Of a stretch of DNA of 64,000 nucleotides, positions 7,530 to 16,731 are shown in pieces. A program made the translations under genes and the position numbers. Each line of letters starts with the position of its first letter. Positions within the stretch are counted from its first letter, which is position 1. The notes under the pieces were generated by a model, which saw only the letters and a list, made by a program, of their open reading frames with translations, made no database searches and had not been told where the DNA came from. The stretch covers positions 11,487 to 75,486 of the forward strand of contig NZ_LMQM01000017.1 in assembly GCF_001424145.1 (NCBI RefSeq). Direction: 5' to 3'. Origin of the DNA: Chryseobacterium sp. Leaf404 (lineage in GTDB: Bacteria; Bacteroidota; Bacteroidia; Flavobacteriales; Weeksellaceae).

Positions 7530-8519
7530 TTATTTATTCAAAAGCATTGCTGCTTCTTTTGCAAAATAGGTGAAAATCATATCTGCGCCCGCTCTTTTAA
7601 AGCAGGTGAGGCTTTCGATGATGGTTTTATCATTATCCAGCCAGCCGTTCTGGGCAGCGGCTTTTACCATAGCATATTCACCGCTTACGTTGTAGACTGC
7701 GATGGGAAGGTCGATTGCCTCACGTACTTTGGCAACAATATCCAGATATGGAAGCCCCGGTTTAATCATGATAATATCTGCTCCTTCATCCACATCCTTG
7801 AAGACTTCATTCAAAGCTTCCCTTGAATTATGAAAATCCATCTGATAAGTTTTTTTATCCTTCGGAATTTCGCCCATCTCCTTCGGAGCACTGTCCAGAG
7901 CACTTCTGAAAGGTCCGTAGAATGAACTCGCATATTTTGCGGCATAGCTTAAAATCCCGACATCATGAAAGCCACTTTCCTCCAATGCTTCCCTGATGGT
8001 CAACACTCTGCCATCCATCATGTCACTCGGCGCAACAATATCTGCACCGGCTTCAGCATGTGAAACTGACATTCTTGCAAGAGCATCGTTGGTGGCATCA
8101 TTGATTATTTTCCCATTCTCAATAATCCCGTCGTGACCGTAGATAGAATAAGGATCTAAAGCTACATCAGGCATTACAATCATTTGCGGAACAGCATCTT
8201 TTATTTCCTTTATGGTTTGCTGCATCAATCCGTCTCTGTTCCATGCTTCTTTTCCGGTGTTGTCTTTGAGATGATCGGAAACTTTCATATAAAGATTCAC
8301 TGCTTTTACTCCGAGTGAAAAAAGTTCTTTACATTCCTTCACCGTAAGATCAATGCTGCGTCTGAAAATCCCAGGCATTGAAGCAATCGCTTCTTCTTTA
8401 TTCTCTCCCTCCATCACAAAAACCGGCATTACAAAATCATTTACCGAAAGGTGGCTTTCCCTTACCAGACTGCGCACGGCCTCAGTAGATCTGAGCCTTC
8501 TGTTTCTTGAATATATCAT
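7530..8519 (-). CDS. hemB: Delta-aminolevulinic acid dehydratase (porphobilinogen synthase)
   Basis: It condenses two 5-aminolevulinate molecules into porphobilinogen in heme synthesis. The 329 residues match the family length. The two Schiff-base lysines are visible: K195 in YAAKYASSFYGPFR and K253 in MIKPGLPYLD. The region that holds the zinc-binding cysteines in some homologues reads DVALDPYSIYGHDG here, without the cysteine triad, which points to the magnesium-dependent type. The gene stands alone, with a -7 box TAAATTTG at 8549-8556 on the minus strand. Confidence 0.95.
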   Translation of the reverse strand: MIYSRNRRLRSTEAVRSLVRESHLSVNDFVMPVFVMEGENKEEAIASMPGIFRRSIDLTVKECKELFSLGVKAVNLYMKVSDHLKDNTGKEAWNRDGLMQQTIKEIKDAVPQMIVMPDVALDPYSIYGHDGIIENGKIINDATNDALARMSVSHAEAGADIVAPSDMMDGRVLTIREALEESGFHDVGILSYAAKYASSFYGPFRSALDSAPKEMGEIPKDKKTYQMDFHNSREALNEVFKDVDEGADIIMIKPGLPYLDIVAKVREAIDLPIAVYNVSGEYAMVKAAAQNGWLDNDKTIIESLTCFKRAGADMIFTYFAKEAAMLLNK

Positions 8520-8601
8520 TATTTGGAATACTTTTTGAAATATTGATACAAATTTAATACTTCTGATGCAAAAAGATGTTGCACAGTAGAAAGTAATTTA
8601 A

Positions 8602-8609
8602 TACTTTTG
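8602..8609 (+). promoter_or_regulatory. Promoter of the sorting-tail protein gene
   Basis: A perfect -7 box TACTTTTG, with a TTG at 8579-8581 spaced 20 bases upstream, fits the Bacteroidota two-part promoter. Confidence 0.7.
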
Positions 8610-8628
8610 TTAGAGTTTATATGCAAAA

Positions 8629-8988
8629 ATGCGTTTAATGAGAAAAATTTTACTAATTATACTATTTACAGGCAGCTTTTTAGGGTTTTCAAATCAAATG
8701 AAAGCACAATTGAGAGAGCCTTCCTCCGTATCACAGAAATCTGACGACGGAATTTTGACGGCATATCCAAATCCGGCAAAAGACTTTTTGATGGTAAAGG
8801 CAAAGGATGCCAACTTAAAAATCAAAAACGTTACCTTTTACTCGATTATGGGAACTCAGGTGGCAAGCTATAATATTAACGCCAACAAGGGCGAAATCAA
8901 TATCGGAAATATCAGACCCGGAAAATACATGATTCGTTACATACTGAGCGACAACACTCAGAAAGTAACGCAAATCGTTAAACAATAA
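8629..8988 (+). CDS. Small exported protein consisting mainly of a T9SS type A sorting domain
   Basis: The 119-residue product has a signal peptide (ILLIILFTGSFLGFSNQMKAQ) and a C-terminal type A T9SS sorting domain, with hallmarks YPNPAKDFLMV (about 44-54), IMGTQV, GEINIGNIRPGKYMIRY and a final VTQIVKQ. Only about 15 residues lie between the signal peptide and the tail, so there is almost no passenger domain. Usually this tail targets a large cargo protein to the cell surface. A second ATG three codons in could be the true start. It could be a carrier, a decoy, a regulatory ligand for the secretion machinery, or a remnant. Confidence 0.85.
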   Translation: MRLMRKILLIILFTGSFLGFSNQMKAQLREPSSVSQKSDDGILTAYPNPAKDFLMVKAKDANLKIKNVTFYSIMGTQVASYNINANKGEINIGNIRPGKYMIRYILSDNTQKVTQIVKQ

Positions 8989-8997
8989 AATCTACTC

Positions 8998-9026
8998 AAT
9001 CCTGATAATCATCAGGATTTTTTTTT
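8998..9026 (+). terminator. Rho-independent terminator
   Basis: The 9-bp stem AATCCTGAT (8998-9006) / ATCAGGATT (9011-9019) has a 4-base loop and runs into a run of nine T. It ends the sorting-tail gene. Confidence 0.92.
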
Positions 9027-9090
9027 GCCCTTTATTCTGAGTTAATTATTCCGTAACTTTCGGCTTCTAATTTATTTCTAAAAATTTCTC

Positions 9091-10002
9091 ATGTTAAAAG
9101 CTGAGCATATTATAAAGACCTACGATTCGGGAAAAAAAATCGCACTGGACGATTTCAGTATCTCGGTTCCCAAAGGCAGCATTTACGGACTTCTCGGTCC
9201 CAACGGTGCAGGAAAAACATCTTTTATTCGCATCATCAATCAGATCACCAAAGCAGATTCGGGTGACATTCATATTGATGGGGAAAAACTCAATCCTTCA
9301 CACATCAGAAACATCGGCTATATGCCTGAAGAACGTGGTTTATACAAAAACATGAGCATCGGCGATCAGATTCTTTATTTCGGGGAATTGAAGGGAATGT
9401 CTAAAAATGACGCGCTTTCTGAAGCTAAGAAATGGTTTGAAAAACTTCACATCGACCAGTGGTGGAAGAAAAAACTGACGGAACTTTCCAAAGGAATGGC
9501 TCAAAAAATTCAATTTGTGGTGACGGTTTTGCACAGACCCAATCTTTTGATTCTGGATGAACCATTTTCCGGTTTTGACCCAGTGAATGCCAATTTAATT
9601 AAAGATCAAATAATAGATTTAAAGAACAATGGGACAACCATTATTCTTTCCACCCACAGAATGGAAAGCGTGGAAGAAATGTGCGATTATGTGGCTTTGA
9701 TCAATAATTCAAAAAAAATAATCGACGGAAGAGTTTTTGAAGTTCGGGAAAAATTCAAGAAGAATATTTTTGCCGTAAAACTTTCTGAAGTGAAACAGGA
9801 GAATTTCAATTTATTTAAAGAAAAATTTGAGGTTTTAAATCTGAAAAGTGAACACAGCCTTACGACGTTTGATATTAAAAATAATATTTCGCAAAACGAA
9901 CTCATCACCGAAGTTTTGAAAACAGGAAACATCAGGACTTTCGAGGAGAAAATTCCAAGTATGAATGAGGTATTCATCAGTGCAGTCTCGAATAATGGGT
10001 GA
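9091..10002 (+). CDS. ABC transporter ATP-binding protein (NatA/YhaQ type)
   Basis: This is the cytosolic ATPase of an ABC-2-type exporter. Its 303 residues hold Walker A GPNGAGKT at 36-43, the signature-like LSKGMAQKI near 137, Walker B LLILDEPF near 157, and a C-terminal extension of about 90 residues as in NatA-like proteins (ending SMNEVFISAV). The permease gene follows 85 bp downstream on the same strand, so the pair should work together. Substrate is unknown: NatAB relatives move sodium, and others move peptides or drugs. The last seven codons run up to a stretch of degenerate repeat sequence. Confidence 0.9.
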   Translation: MLKAEHIIKTYDSGKKIALDDFSISVPKGSIYGLLGPNGAGKTSFIRIINQITKADSGDIHIDGEKLNPSHIRNIGYMPEERGLYKNMSIGDQILYFGELKGMSKNDALSEAKKWFEKLHIDQWWKKKLTELSKGMAQKIQFVVTVLHRPNLLILDEPFSGFDPVNANLIKDQIIDLKNNGTTIILSTHRMESVEEMCDYVALINNSKKIIDGRVFEVREKFKKNIFAVKLSEVKQENFNLFKEKFEVLNLKSEHSLTTFDIKNNISQNELITEVLKTGNIRTFEEKIPSMNEVFISAVSNNG

Positions 10003-10087
10003 TAATTTATAAATGATGATTCATAAACAATCAAAGATTAGACATTAAGCATCAAACTTCCAGCACCCAACCTTTTAATAAAAATCT

Positions 10088-11398
10088 ATGAACAATATCA
10101 TCTTAATAACCAAAAGAGAATTTCTAACGCAGGTGAAGAAAAAATCTTTTGTTGTACTTACTCTTTTGGCTCCAATCCTGCTTTTGGCTTTTGGAGCAGT
10201 CATCGGACTGATGTTTAAAGCTAATGAATCCCACACGAAAATTGAAGTGGTAGACAACAGCGGACTGTTTAAAAATGCATTGAAATCAGACGATAAAATC
10301 AATTACAATTTTATCACAGACGCAAATCCGGAAAAGAAAATTAAGTCTCTGAAGAAAAGTGAGGCGACTGACGGAATTTTGATTTTACCTCAGCTCAACA
10401 GTTCTGATTATGCAGGTTTTGAAAAAAACACACAGCTTTTGCTCAACACAAAAATTGGTTTTGACACCAAAAAAATGATTGCTTCAGACATCAATGAAAT
10501 TCTCAAAAAAGAAAAGATAAAAAAACTCGGTATTCAGAATTCCCAACTGGAAGATTTGGATAAAAGATTTTCGCTTACCACCATCAATCTGACGAACGAT
10601 GATAAAGAAGATTCTGACATGGCTTTCGGTGTGAAAAGCGTTCTCAGTATGCTTTTGATGTACGTTACGTTTATGTTTATCATCATTTACGGCGTTCGTG
10701 TAATGCGAAGCGTTTTGGAAGAGAAAAACAACCGTGTGGTGGAAATTATCATTTCGTCTGTGAAGCCATTTGAGCTGATGATGGGAAAAATTTTAGGTGT
10801 AACACTTGTTGCTCTTACCCAATTTCTTGTATGGATTACGATGTCAGTTATTGGCGCATTGGTTTTAAACACAGGCTTTTCGTCCATTCAAAAAAATATT
10901 CCCGGGGCTGATGAAGAGATGGCTTCAAAGTTTGACATTGTTGAAATGGGAACTCAGATTTCCCACAGTCTTCTGGAGCTGAATTTCCCATTAATTATTT
11001 TCGTTTTCATTGTGTTTTTCCTTTTGGGATATATGTTTTACAGCTCGATTTACGCAGCTGTAGGTTCGGCGGTAGACAATGAAACAGAAACGCAGCAATT
11101 CACCATTTTTGCCATCCTTCCGCTGATGTTGGGAATGTACGGAAGCTTTTCTGTGATGAATAATCCTGACGGGCCGCTTGGTTTCTGGCTGTCGATTATT
11201 CCGTTTACTTCTCCGGTGGCTATGATTGCGAGAATTCCGTTTGGGGTTCCGGCGTGGCAGATTGCACTTTCAATTTTTCTGCTTTTGGCGACGACCATTT
11301 TTATGATTTTTGTTGCAGGAAAAATTTACAGAGTCGGAATTTTAATGTACGGAAATAAGGCGAGTCTGAAGGAGATCTGGAAGTGGATTAAAGAGTAG
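10088..11398 (+). CDS. ABC-2 type transporter permease (NatB/YhaP type)
   Basis: This is the membrane partner of the preceding ATPase. The 436-residue protein has one transmembrane segment near the N-terminus ([22 protein letters not shown]), a large soluble loop (about 40-190), then five hydrophobic segments between about 190 and 425. [33 protein letters not shown] is the conserved cytoplasmic coupling region of the family. It exports an unknown substrate. No third gene is attached. Confidence 0.9.
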   Translation: MNNIILITKREFLTQVKKKSFVVLTLLAPILLLAFGAVIGLMFKANESHTKIEVVDNSGLFKNALKSDDKINYNFITDANPEKKIKSLKKSEATDGILILPQLNSSDYAGFEKNTQLLLNTKIGFDTKKMIASDINEILKKEKIKKLGIQNSQLEDLDKRFSLTTINLTNDDKEDSDMAFGVKSVLSMLLMYVTFMFIIIYGVRVMRSVLEEKNNRVVEIIISSVKPFELMMGKILGVTLVALTQFLVWITMSVIGALVLNTGFSSIQKNIPGADEEMASKFDIVEMGTQISHSLLELNFPLIIFVFIVFFLLGYMFYSSIYAAVGSAVDNETETQQFTIFAILPLMLGMYGSFSVMNNPDGPLGFWLSIIPFTSPVAMIARIPFGVPAWQIALSIFLLLATTIFMIFVAGKIYRVGILMYGNKASLKEIWKWIKE

Positions 11399-11426
11399 TT
11401 TGAAAGGGAAAATTCATTTGAATAAG

Positions 11427-11979
11427 ATGAAAAACATTGATAAATTATGTCTGAATCATGGATATCGCCTGTTTGAAAGCGGATACATTCTGTCTGTTGA
11501 AGTTGGCTCTACGACAGGATTGCTGCAGCTTCACCACTATCTTTTTGATAAATTATATGATTTCGCGTGAGAGATTCGCGCACATCATATTTCGAAATGT
11601 GGATTCAGGGTTGCAACAGCTTTATATCTGAATGAAATTTTGGCTAAAATAAAATTGATGCCTGAACACTCTTTTGAAGAAATCATATCAAAAAATATCT
11701 TGAAATGAATATTGCTCATCCCTTTATTGAAGGCAATGGAAGGACGATGCGCATCTGGCTTGATTTAATTTTAAAGAAGAATTTAGGAAAAATAGTCAAC
11801 TGGCAATTGTAGATAAAACCCTGTATCTATAGGCGATGGAACGAAGCCTATCAATGATCTGGAGTTGAGAACATTACTTTCCGAAAACTTAACTGATGAG
11901 ATTGACAGCAGAGAAGTTTACTTTAAGGGAATAGAACATTCTTACTACTGAGGGCTACAGAAAAGAAGATGATGAATAG
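11427..11979 (+). pseudogene. fic: Decayed Fic-family AMP-transferase gene
   Basis: Reading across frames gives a Fic domain with [29 protein letters not shown], the core motif [40 protein letters not shown] and [14 protein letters not shown]. An in-frame TGA follows YDFA. A base gain precedes the HPF motif, further frame changes and a TAG occur near NWQ/DKTLYL, and the tail is shifted again before a TAG at 11977-11979. Intact relatives are Fic/DOC enzymes that transfer AMP to target proteins, some of them as toxins. The core motif is still perfect, so inactivation may be recent on an evolutionary scale. No antitoxin gene is visible. Confidence 0.82.
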
Positions 11980-12004
11980 ATTTCATCCGTAATCACCTAC
12001 AAAC

Positions 12005-12039
12005 AAAACGCCCGGCTTCCAACAGAAACCGGGCGTTTT
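12005..12039. terminator. Bidirectional terminator
   Basis: The 11-bp GC-rich stem AAAACGCCCGG (12005-12015) / CCGGGCGTTTT (12029-12039) has T-runs in both directions. It separates the fic pseudogene (plus strand) from the barrel protein gene (minus strand). Confidence 0.92.
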
Positions 12040-12058
12040 TATTTTAATTCAAAAAATA

Positions 12059-12703
12059 TTAATTGAAGATATAGCTTAAGCTAAGACTTAAAACCTGCTC
12101 AGATTTCTTCTTTGCAGAGTTAGCATCAATTTTACTCTCATCTAAGGTTGGATAGGTATTAGACAATCCAAAATCATATTTTAAAGTCAATTCTAACTGT
12201 CTTTTGTAGCTGTAACCAATACCCGCACCAATGGCAAAATTAAAAGATTTTGCTTTTCCGAATCTGTCTGTACGGTAGATTTCTCTTGATTCATTGGTAA
12301 CTTTCTGATCGATCAAAAAGTTGAATCTCGGGCCAATTTGTCCGAAAAACTCAGATTCAGCTTCAGAAAAATATCCTTTAAAAGAGACCGGAACGCTGAT
12401 GTAATTGTTTGCATACATTGCGTTGTAGCCCTGCATCCCTTTTGCATCCTTATCTTTTCCAGATTCACCTGCGCCATAGTAAACAACTTCCGGCTGAAGG
12501 AAAAACTGATTGGAACTTCCCATCGGAATCAATGCCAAAACACCACCCTGAAAAGCCACTCTGGAACCCGAAGGATTGTGCGCATTTTTTACTCTGGAAT
12601 TGTTTACCCCCGCTGTAAGACCGAATCTTGTGTTTCTTAAATCGATCTGTGCGGAAGCCATAAGGGAAAAGGCTAAAGCTGATGCCAATAATATTTTTTT
12701 CAT
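12059..12703 (-). CDS. Outer-membrane beta-barrel protein (PorT-like family)
   Basis: The 214-residue secreted protein has a clear signal peptide (ILLASALAFSLMASAQ). Alternating strands end in aromatic residues and the final residue of the C-terminal strand SLSLSYIFN is typical of outer-membrane barrels. RFGLTAGVNNSRV near the start, then QPEVVYYGAG and FFGQIGPRFNFL, resemble the outer membrane beta-barrel (PorT-like) family. The function in the cell is unknown. It is monocistronic, with the bidirectional terminator directly downstream. Confidence 0.82.
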   Translation of the reverse strand: MKKILLASALAFSLMASAQIDLRNTRFGLTAGVNNSRVKNAHNPSGSRVAFQGGVLALIPMGSSNQFFLQPEVVYYGAGESGKDKDAKGMQGYNAMYANNYISVPVSFKGYFSEAESEFFGQIGPRFNFLIDQKVTNESREIYRTDRFGKAKSFNFAIGAGIGYSYKRQLELTLKYDFGLSNTYPTLDESKIDANSAKKKSEQVLSLSLSYIFN

Positions 12704-12806
12704 ATGTAGTTTTTAAATTGTTTTTAAAGGACACATGTTATCGCCAAGTCTATATTGTGTTTGCATGCAATGTATTATTAATGGCGATTTCATATCAAAT
12801 TTGTTT

Positions 12807-13679
12807 TTATCCTAAAACTTTTGCGATGGTAACACCGATTTCTGCAGGAGAGTCTACAACGTTAATTCCGTTTTCTCTCATGATTTCCATTTTAGCCTGA
12901 GCTGTATCTTCATCACCACCAACGATTGCACCTGCGTGACCCATCGTTCTTCCTTTAGGAGCAGTCTGACCTGCGATGAAACCTACCACCGGCTTAGTAG
13001 AACCACTTGCTTTATACCATCTTGCAGCTTCAGCCTCAAGACCTCCACCGATTTCTCCGATCATTACAACCGCTTCAGTTTCAGGATCGTTGATGAACAA
13101 TTCCAAAGCTTCTCTTGTAGTAGTCCCGATAATTGGGTCACCACCGATTCCGATAGCTGTAGAAATTCCGTAACCGGCTTTTACAACCTGATCAGCAGCT
13201 TCGTAAGTAAGAGTTCCTGATTTTGAAACGATTCCCACTTTACCTGCTTTGAAAACGAAACCTGGCATAATACCAATTTTAGCCTCATCAGAAGTGATGA
13301 TACCAGGACAGTTTGGCCCTATCAATCTGCAGTCTTTATCAGCGATATAAGATTTTACTTTCACCATATCAGCCACAGGAATACCTTCCGTAATACAAAC
13401 GATTACTTTGATACCCGCTTCAGCAGCTTCCATGATCGCATCTGCAGCAAATGCAGGCGGTACAAAAATGATACTTACGTTTGCTCCCGCTGTTGAAACA
13501 GCATCAGCCACTGTGTTGAAAACCGGCTTCCCTAAGTGCTCGCTTCCTCCTTTTCCCGGAGTAACACCACCTACAACGTTGGTTCCGTATTCAATCATTT
13601 GGCCTGCGTGGAAAGTACCTTCGTTTCCTGTAAAACCCTGTACAATTACTTTAGAATCTTTGTTTACTAAAATTGACAT
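12807..13679 (-). CDS. sucD: Succinyl-CoA synthetase, alpha subunit
   Basis: It couples succinyl-CoA cleavage to nucleotide triphosphate synthesis in the TCA cycle, together with a beta subunit (SucC) that is not in this window. The 290 residues hold the CoA-binding Rossmann region ([29 protein letters not shown]), the [11 protein letters not shown] strand and the phosphorylated histidine H248 in [12 protein letters not shown] -7 box TAAATTTG at 13723-13730 (minus strand) gives it its own promoter, although it follows the lipid A genes on the same strand. Confidence 0.96.
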   Translation of the reverse strand: MSILVNKDSKVIVQGFTGNEGTFHAGQMIEYGTNVVGGVTPGKGGSEHLGKPVFNTVADAVSTAGANVSIIFVPPAFAADAIMEAAEAGIKVIVCITEGIPVADMVKVKSYIADKDCRLIGPNCPGIITSDEAKIGIMPGFVFKAGKVGIVSKSGTLTYEAADQVVKAGYGISTAIGIGGDPIIGTTTREALELFINDPETEAVVMIGEIGGGLEAEAARWYKASGSTKPVVGFIAGQTAPKGRTMGHAGAIVGGDEDTAQAKMEIMRENGINVVDSPAEIGVTIAKVLG

Positions 13680-13770
13680 TTTATTGTTTTTTAAATTTAT
13701 TTTCTTAATTTATTAATGCTCACAAATTTACTTATTTTTCTTTGATTTAAGATAAAACCAAGTCATTTGT

Positions 13771-14673
13771 TTATTCAAGATTTCTCATTTTCACCTCTTT
13801 TTTGAGGTAAGTTTTATAATCTTCTGCGAACATGCCGATATAAGTGCCTTTTTTGAGGTCGCGGTTGACTCCTGTTTTCCCTAAAAGTACAGTGCCACTT
13901 TCGATATTATTTCCGGATGCGATGCCAACCTGTCCCCACAGAGTGACGTCATCACCGATGATGCAACAGCCTGCAATACCGACCTGAGAAGCAATCAGAC
14001 ATCTTTTTCCAATCACGGTATCATGACCAATCTGGATTTGATTGTCTAAAACTGAACCCTCCCCGATAATTGTGGAATCTGTAACACCTCTGTCGATGGT
14101 GCAAGCATTTCCTATCTCTACATTGTTTTCAATTACAACATTTCCTACTGAGATTAAACGGTCGAAATTTCCGTTGATTTTTCTGTAATAAAATGCGTCG
14201 CCACCCAAAACTGTGTTGGATTGAATGACAACATTATCACCAATCACGGTTCTGTCACCGATAACAACATTTGGGAAAATCAAAGTGTTTTTTCCGATGG
14301 TAATGTTGTTGCCAAGAACTGCTGAAGGATGAATTTTTGTGCCCTCTCCTATTTCAACATCGTGAAGTGTTTCGGTGAAGTTGTAGATTCTTGTAAAATG
14401 CGTATTGATTTTATTAAAATCCCCGAAAGGGTCTTCAGAAATGAGAAGTGCTTTGCCTTCAGGACATTCTACTTCTTTATCAATTAAAATAATGGTAGCG
14501 GCAGAATTTAAAGCTTTGTCGTAATATTTTGGATGGTTAACAAAAACAATTTCACCTGATTTTACTCTGTGAATTTCGTTGGTGCCAAAAACCTGAAAAT
14601 CTTCGGAACCCACGAATTTTGCGCCGATAATGTCAGCAATCGTTTTTAATTTTTGTGGCTGATGAAAGGTCAT
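13771..14673 (-). CDS. LpxD-like hexapeptide-repeat acyltransferase (second copy)
   Basis: The 300-residue left-handed beta-helix protein has the LpxD N-terminal domain (about 1-95) and many hexapeptide turns ([24 protein letters not shown]), then [14 protein letters not shown], where LpxD has GGDGFGF, and [12 protein letters not shown]. It resembles UDP-3-O-acylglucosamine N-acyltransferase, but a full-length LpxD lies 3.5 kb upstream in the same cluster, so this is a divergent paralogue. A different acyl or sugar specificity in lipid A or another glycolipid is possible. It lies between efp and sucD on the same strand. Confidence 0.85.
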   Translation of the reverse strand: MTFHQPQKLKTIADIIGAKFVGSEDFQVFGTNEIHRVKSGEIVFVNHPKYYDKALNSAATIILIDKEVECPEGKALLISEDPFGDFNKINTHFTRIYNFTETLHDVEIGEGTKIHPSAVLGNNITIGKNTLIFPNVVIGDRTVIGDNVVIQSNTVLGGDAFYYRKINGNFDRLISVGNVVIENNVEIGNACTIDRGVTDSTIIGEGSVLDNQIQIGHDTVIGKRCLIASQVGIAGCCIIGDDVTLWGQVGIASGNNIESGTVLLGKTGVNRDLKKGTYIGMFAEDYKTYLKKEVKMRNLE

Positions 14674-14812
14674 AATTTATTAGTAATGGGTGATGAGTAA
14701 TAAGTAATGATTGATGATTGATGATCGATGATTGATTTTTATGCAGTGGATATTTTTAGTGTCTTACTGCTTAATAATTCAATTTTGAAAAGATATTTAT
14801 ACTGCCTACTTT
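14674..14812. repeat. Simple-sequence stretch after the lpxD paralogue start
   Basis: This gene-free sequence has heptamer-like tandem units (TTGATGA about 14711-14736) and a GTAATGGGTGATGAGTAATAAG tract. No gene is seen. It is one of several degenerate simple repeats between genes in this window. Confidence 0.7.
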
Positions 14813-14905
14813 GCAGCCCGACTTGAACGGAGCTCTTTTTGTAAGCGGTGGGAAAAGCCAGGGCACAAAAAAGCGGGAGTGGAAGGCGGAAATTGCTGCC
14901 CAAAT
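14813..14905 (+). repeat. Dispersed ~90-bp repeat, copy A
   Basis: It starts GCAGCCCGAC and ends GCTGCCCAAAT, with a core AGCTCTTTTTG and AAAAAAGCGGGAGTGGAAGGCGG. Two further copies at 39954 and 52509 have the same orientation in the window and the same ends. The ends GCAGC/GCTGC can pair. It is GC-richer than its surroundings and has no coding potential that stands up. Confidence 0.85.
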
Positions 14906-14936
14906 AAAAGAAATTTTTTGAAGGCCAGCCAATAGT

Positions 14937-14971
14937 AAAAAACAAAAGCTGAAAGTTATAATGCTTTCAGC
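14937..14971 (-). terminator. Terminator of efp
   Basis: The stem GCTGAAAG (14948-14955) / CTTTCAGC (14964-14971) is followed on the minus strand by a T-rich run (14937-14947). Confidence 0.88.
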
Positions 14972-14989
14972 TTCTGATATTGTATAGAA

Positions 14990-15556
14990 TTACTCTTTTA
15001 CTCTTTCTAAATAAGAACCGTCTTCTGTGCTTACTTTGATTTTGTCGCCAGCCTCGATGAATAAAGGAACCATTACTCTTGCTCCTGTTTCTACGATTGC
15101 ATTTTTCAAAGCGTTGGTTGCTGTGTTTCCTTTTACACCCGGATCTGCTTCTACTACCTCAAGGTAAACAGATTGTGGCAATTCTGCAGAAAGCGGAGTT
15201 TCGTCAGCTTCTTTTAAAATGATGGTTACTTCTTCACCTGCTTTCATCAGGTTTGAGTTTTCAATCATTTCTTTATTTAAATACAACTGAGAGAAATCAT
15301 CGTTATTCATAAAGTGGAAACCATTCTCATCATCATAAAGATACTGGAATTTTCTTGTGATTACTTTTACTTCATCAATTTTGTGACCTGCAGAGAAAGT
15401 GTTATCCAAAACTTTTCCGTTGGTTACAGATTTCATTTTTGTTCTTACGAAAGCAGGACCTTTACCCGGTTTTACGTGAAGAAATTCAATAATTTTGAAA
15501 ATATCATTACTGAATTCGATGCAAAGACCTTTTCTGATATCGTTACTTGTTGCCAT
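14990..15556 (-). CDS. efp: Elongation factor P
   Basis: EF-P relieves ribosome stalling at consecutive prolines. The 188 residues show the KOW-like N-domain, with the loop KPGKGPAFVRTKMKSV that carries the tip lysine, and the C-terminal OB domain ending IKVSTEDGSYLERV. The tip reads PGKGPA and no modification enzyme is seen nearby. It is embedded in the lipid A cluster with lpxA and a small secreted protein upstream. Confidence 0.96.
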   Translation of the reverse strand: MATSNDIRKGLCIEFSNDIFKIIEFLHVKPGKGPAFVRTKMKSVTNGKVLDNTFSAGHKIDEVKVITRKFQYLYDDENGFHFMNNDDFSQLYLNKEMIENSNLMKAGEEVTIILKEADETPLSAELPQSVYLEVVEADPGVKGNTATNALKNAIVETGARVMVPLFIEAGDKIKVSTEDGSYLERVKE

Positions 15557-15578
15557 TATTATTTTTATATTATTTTTA

Positions 15579-15926
15579 TTATTTTGTTTTGTAAACCGGA
15601 ACGCTTAAAACCGTTCTTCCTGCCCTGTGGATAGCATCCACTCTCGGTCTGGTCATCGTTCCCGAAGTCATCTGATCAATGTACTGACCATTCATCACTG
15701 TATTGAAATTAATAGTGTTTGCATTGAGCTGGTTTACATTCTTCTTCATTTCGGGTGAATTGTGAAGATCTGCTTTTAAACTTGGTAAAGACTTTTTGGA
15801 ATTGAACAGAATAGAATTTACATTGCTTACTGCAACCGAATCTTTTGTTTTCAAGTCTGAATTTCTTTTTTCCTGTCCGAAAGCCAATGTTGAAAGAGCT
15901 GTTAAGATCAATATTGAAATTTTCAT
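15579..15926 (-). CDS. Small secreted protein of unknown function
   Basis: The 115 residues start with a signal peptide (ISILILTALSTLAFGQ) and continue as a polar, Asn/Ser/Lys-rich chain with no recognised domain; a TRPRVDAIHRAGRT basic patch lies near the end. It lies between lpxA (16 bases away) and efp on the same strand, so it is probably transcribed with them. I do not recognise a family. Confidence 0.75.
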   Translation of the reverse strand: MKISILILTALSTLAFGQEKRNSDLKTKDSVAVSNVNSILFNSKKSLPSLKADLHNSPEMKKNVNQLNANTINFNTVMNGQYIDQMTSGTMTRPRVDAIHRAGRTVLSVPVYKTK

Positions 15927-15942
15927 CGCTTTAAGTTTTATT

Positions 15943-16731
15943 TTATTCTTTCCCGGTTCCGTACCCTTTCACGATACCTCTTGGTGAATTCTGAATAAAC
16001 TGAAGAATCTCATCTCTTTCTGCCGTAGGAAGCATTTCTTTTTCGATATGCGAAACTGCCTGAGAAACATTCATTTTCATCTGGAAAATCGCTCTGTAAA
16101 TTTTCTGAATTTCAAAAATTTTATCGTTGGTAAAACCTCTTCTTCTTAAACCTACAGAATTGATTCCTGCATAAGACATTGGCTCACGTGCCACTTTTAC
16201 GTAAGGCGGAATATCTTTTCTTACCAAAGTTCCACCGGAAATCATCACGTGTTTACCGATTTTACCAAACTGATGCACCGCTGAAAGCCCACCCATTACA
16301 GTATAATCACCAATCTCAACATGCCCTGCAATTCCGCAGCCGTTTACGATGATTACGTGATCACCGATTACACAGTCGTGCGCAATGTGTGAAGTCGCCA
16401 TAATCAGGCAGTTGGTTCCTATTTTTGTAAAACCTAAAGCTTTTGTACCCCGGTTTACCGTCACACATTCTCTGATTGTGGTTTCGTCACCTATTATTGT
16501 TTGGGTATCTTCACCATCAAATTTCAAATCCTGAGGAATTGCTGAGATCACCGTTCCCGGAAAAATCCTGCAGTTTTTGCCTATTCTTGCACCATCCATT
16601 ATGGTTACGTTGGAACCAATCCAGGTTCCTTCACCAATTTCGACATCTCCTGCAATGGTAGTAAATGGTTCGATGGTAACATTTTTGCTGATTTTTGCAC
16701 GTTTGTCAACGGCAGCGAGTTGGTGAATCAT
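15943..16731 (-). CDS. lpxA: UDP-N-acetylglucosamine acyltransferase
   Basis: This is the first step of lipid A synthesis, transferring a 3-hydroxyacyl chain to UDP-GlcNAc in the cytosol. The 262 residues are hexapeptide repeats (IHQLAAVDKRAKISKNV at the start, IGEGTWIGSN) with the catalytic histidine region TSHIAHDCVIGDH and a C-terminal alpha-helical domain (FTNDKIFEIQKIYR). Its start abuts the stop of lpxC/fabZ with no gap, so translation is likely coupled. Confidence 0.96.
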   Translation of the reverse strand: MIHQLAAVDKRAKISKNVTIEPFTTIAGDVEIGEGTWIGSNVTIMDGARIGKNCRIFPGTVISAIPQDLKFDGEDTQTIIGDETTIRECVTVNRGTKALGFTKIGTNCLIMATSHIAHDCVIGDHVIIVNGCGIAGHVEIGDYTVMGGLSAVHQFGKIGKHVMISGGTLVRKDIPPYVKVAREPMSYAGINSVGLRRRGFTNDKIFEIQKIYRAIFQMKMNVSQAVSHIEKEMLPTAERDEILQFIQNSPRGIVKGYGTGKE

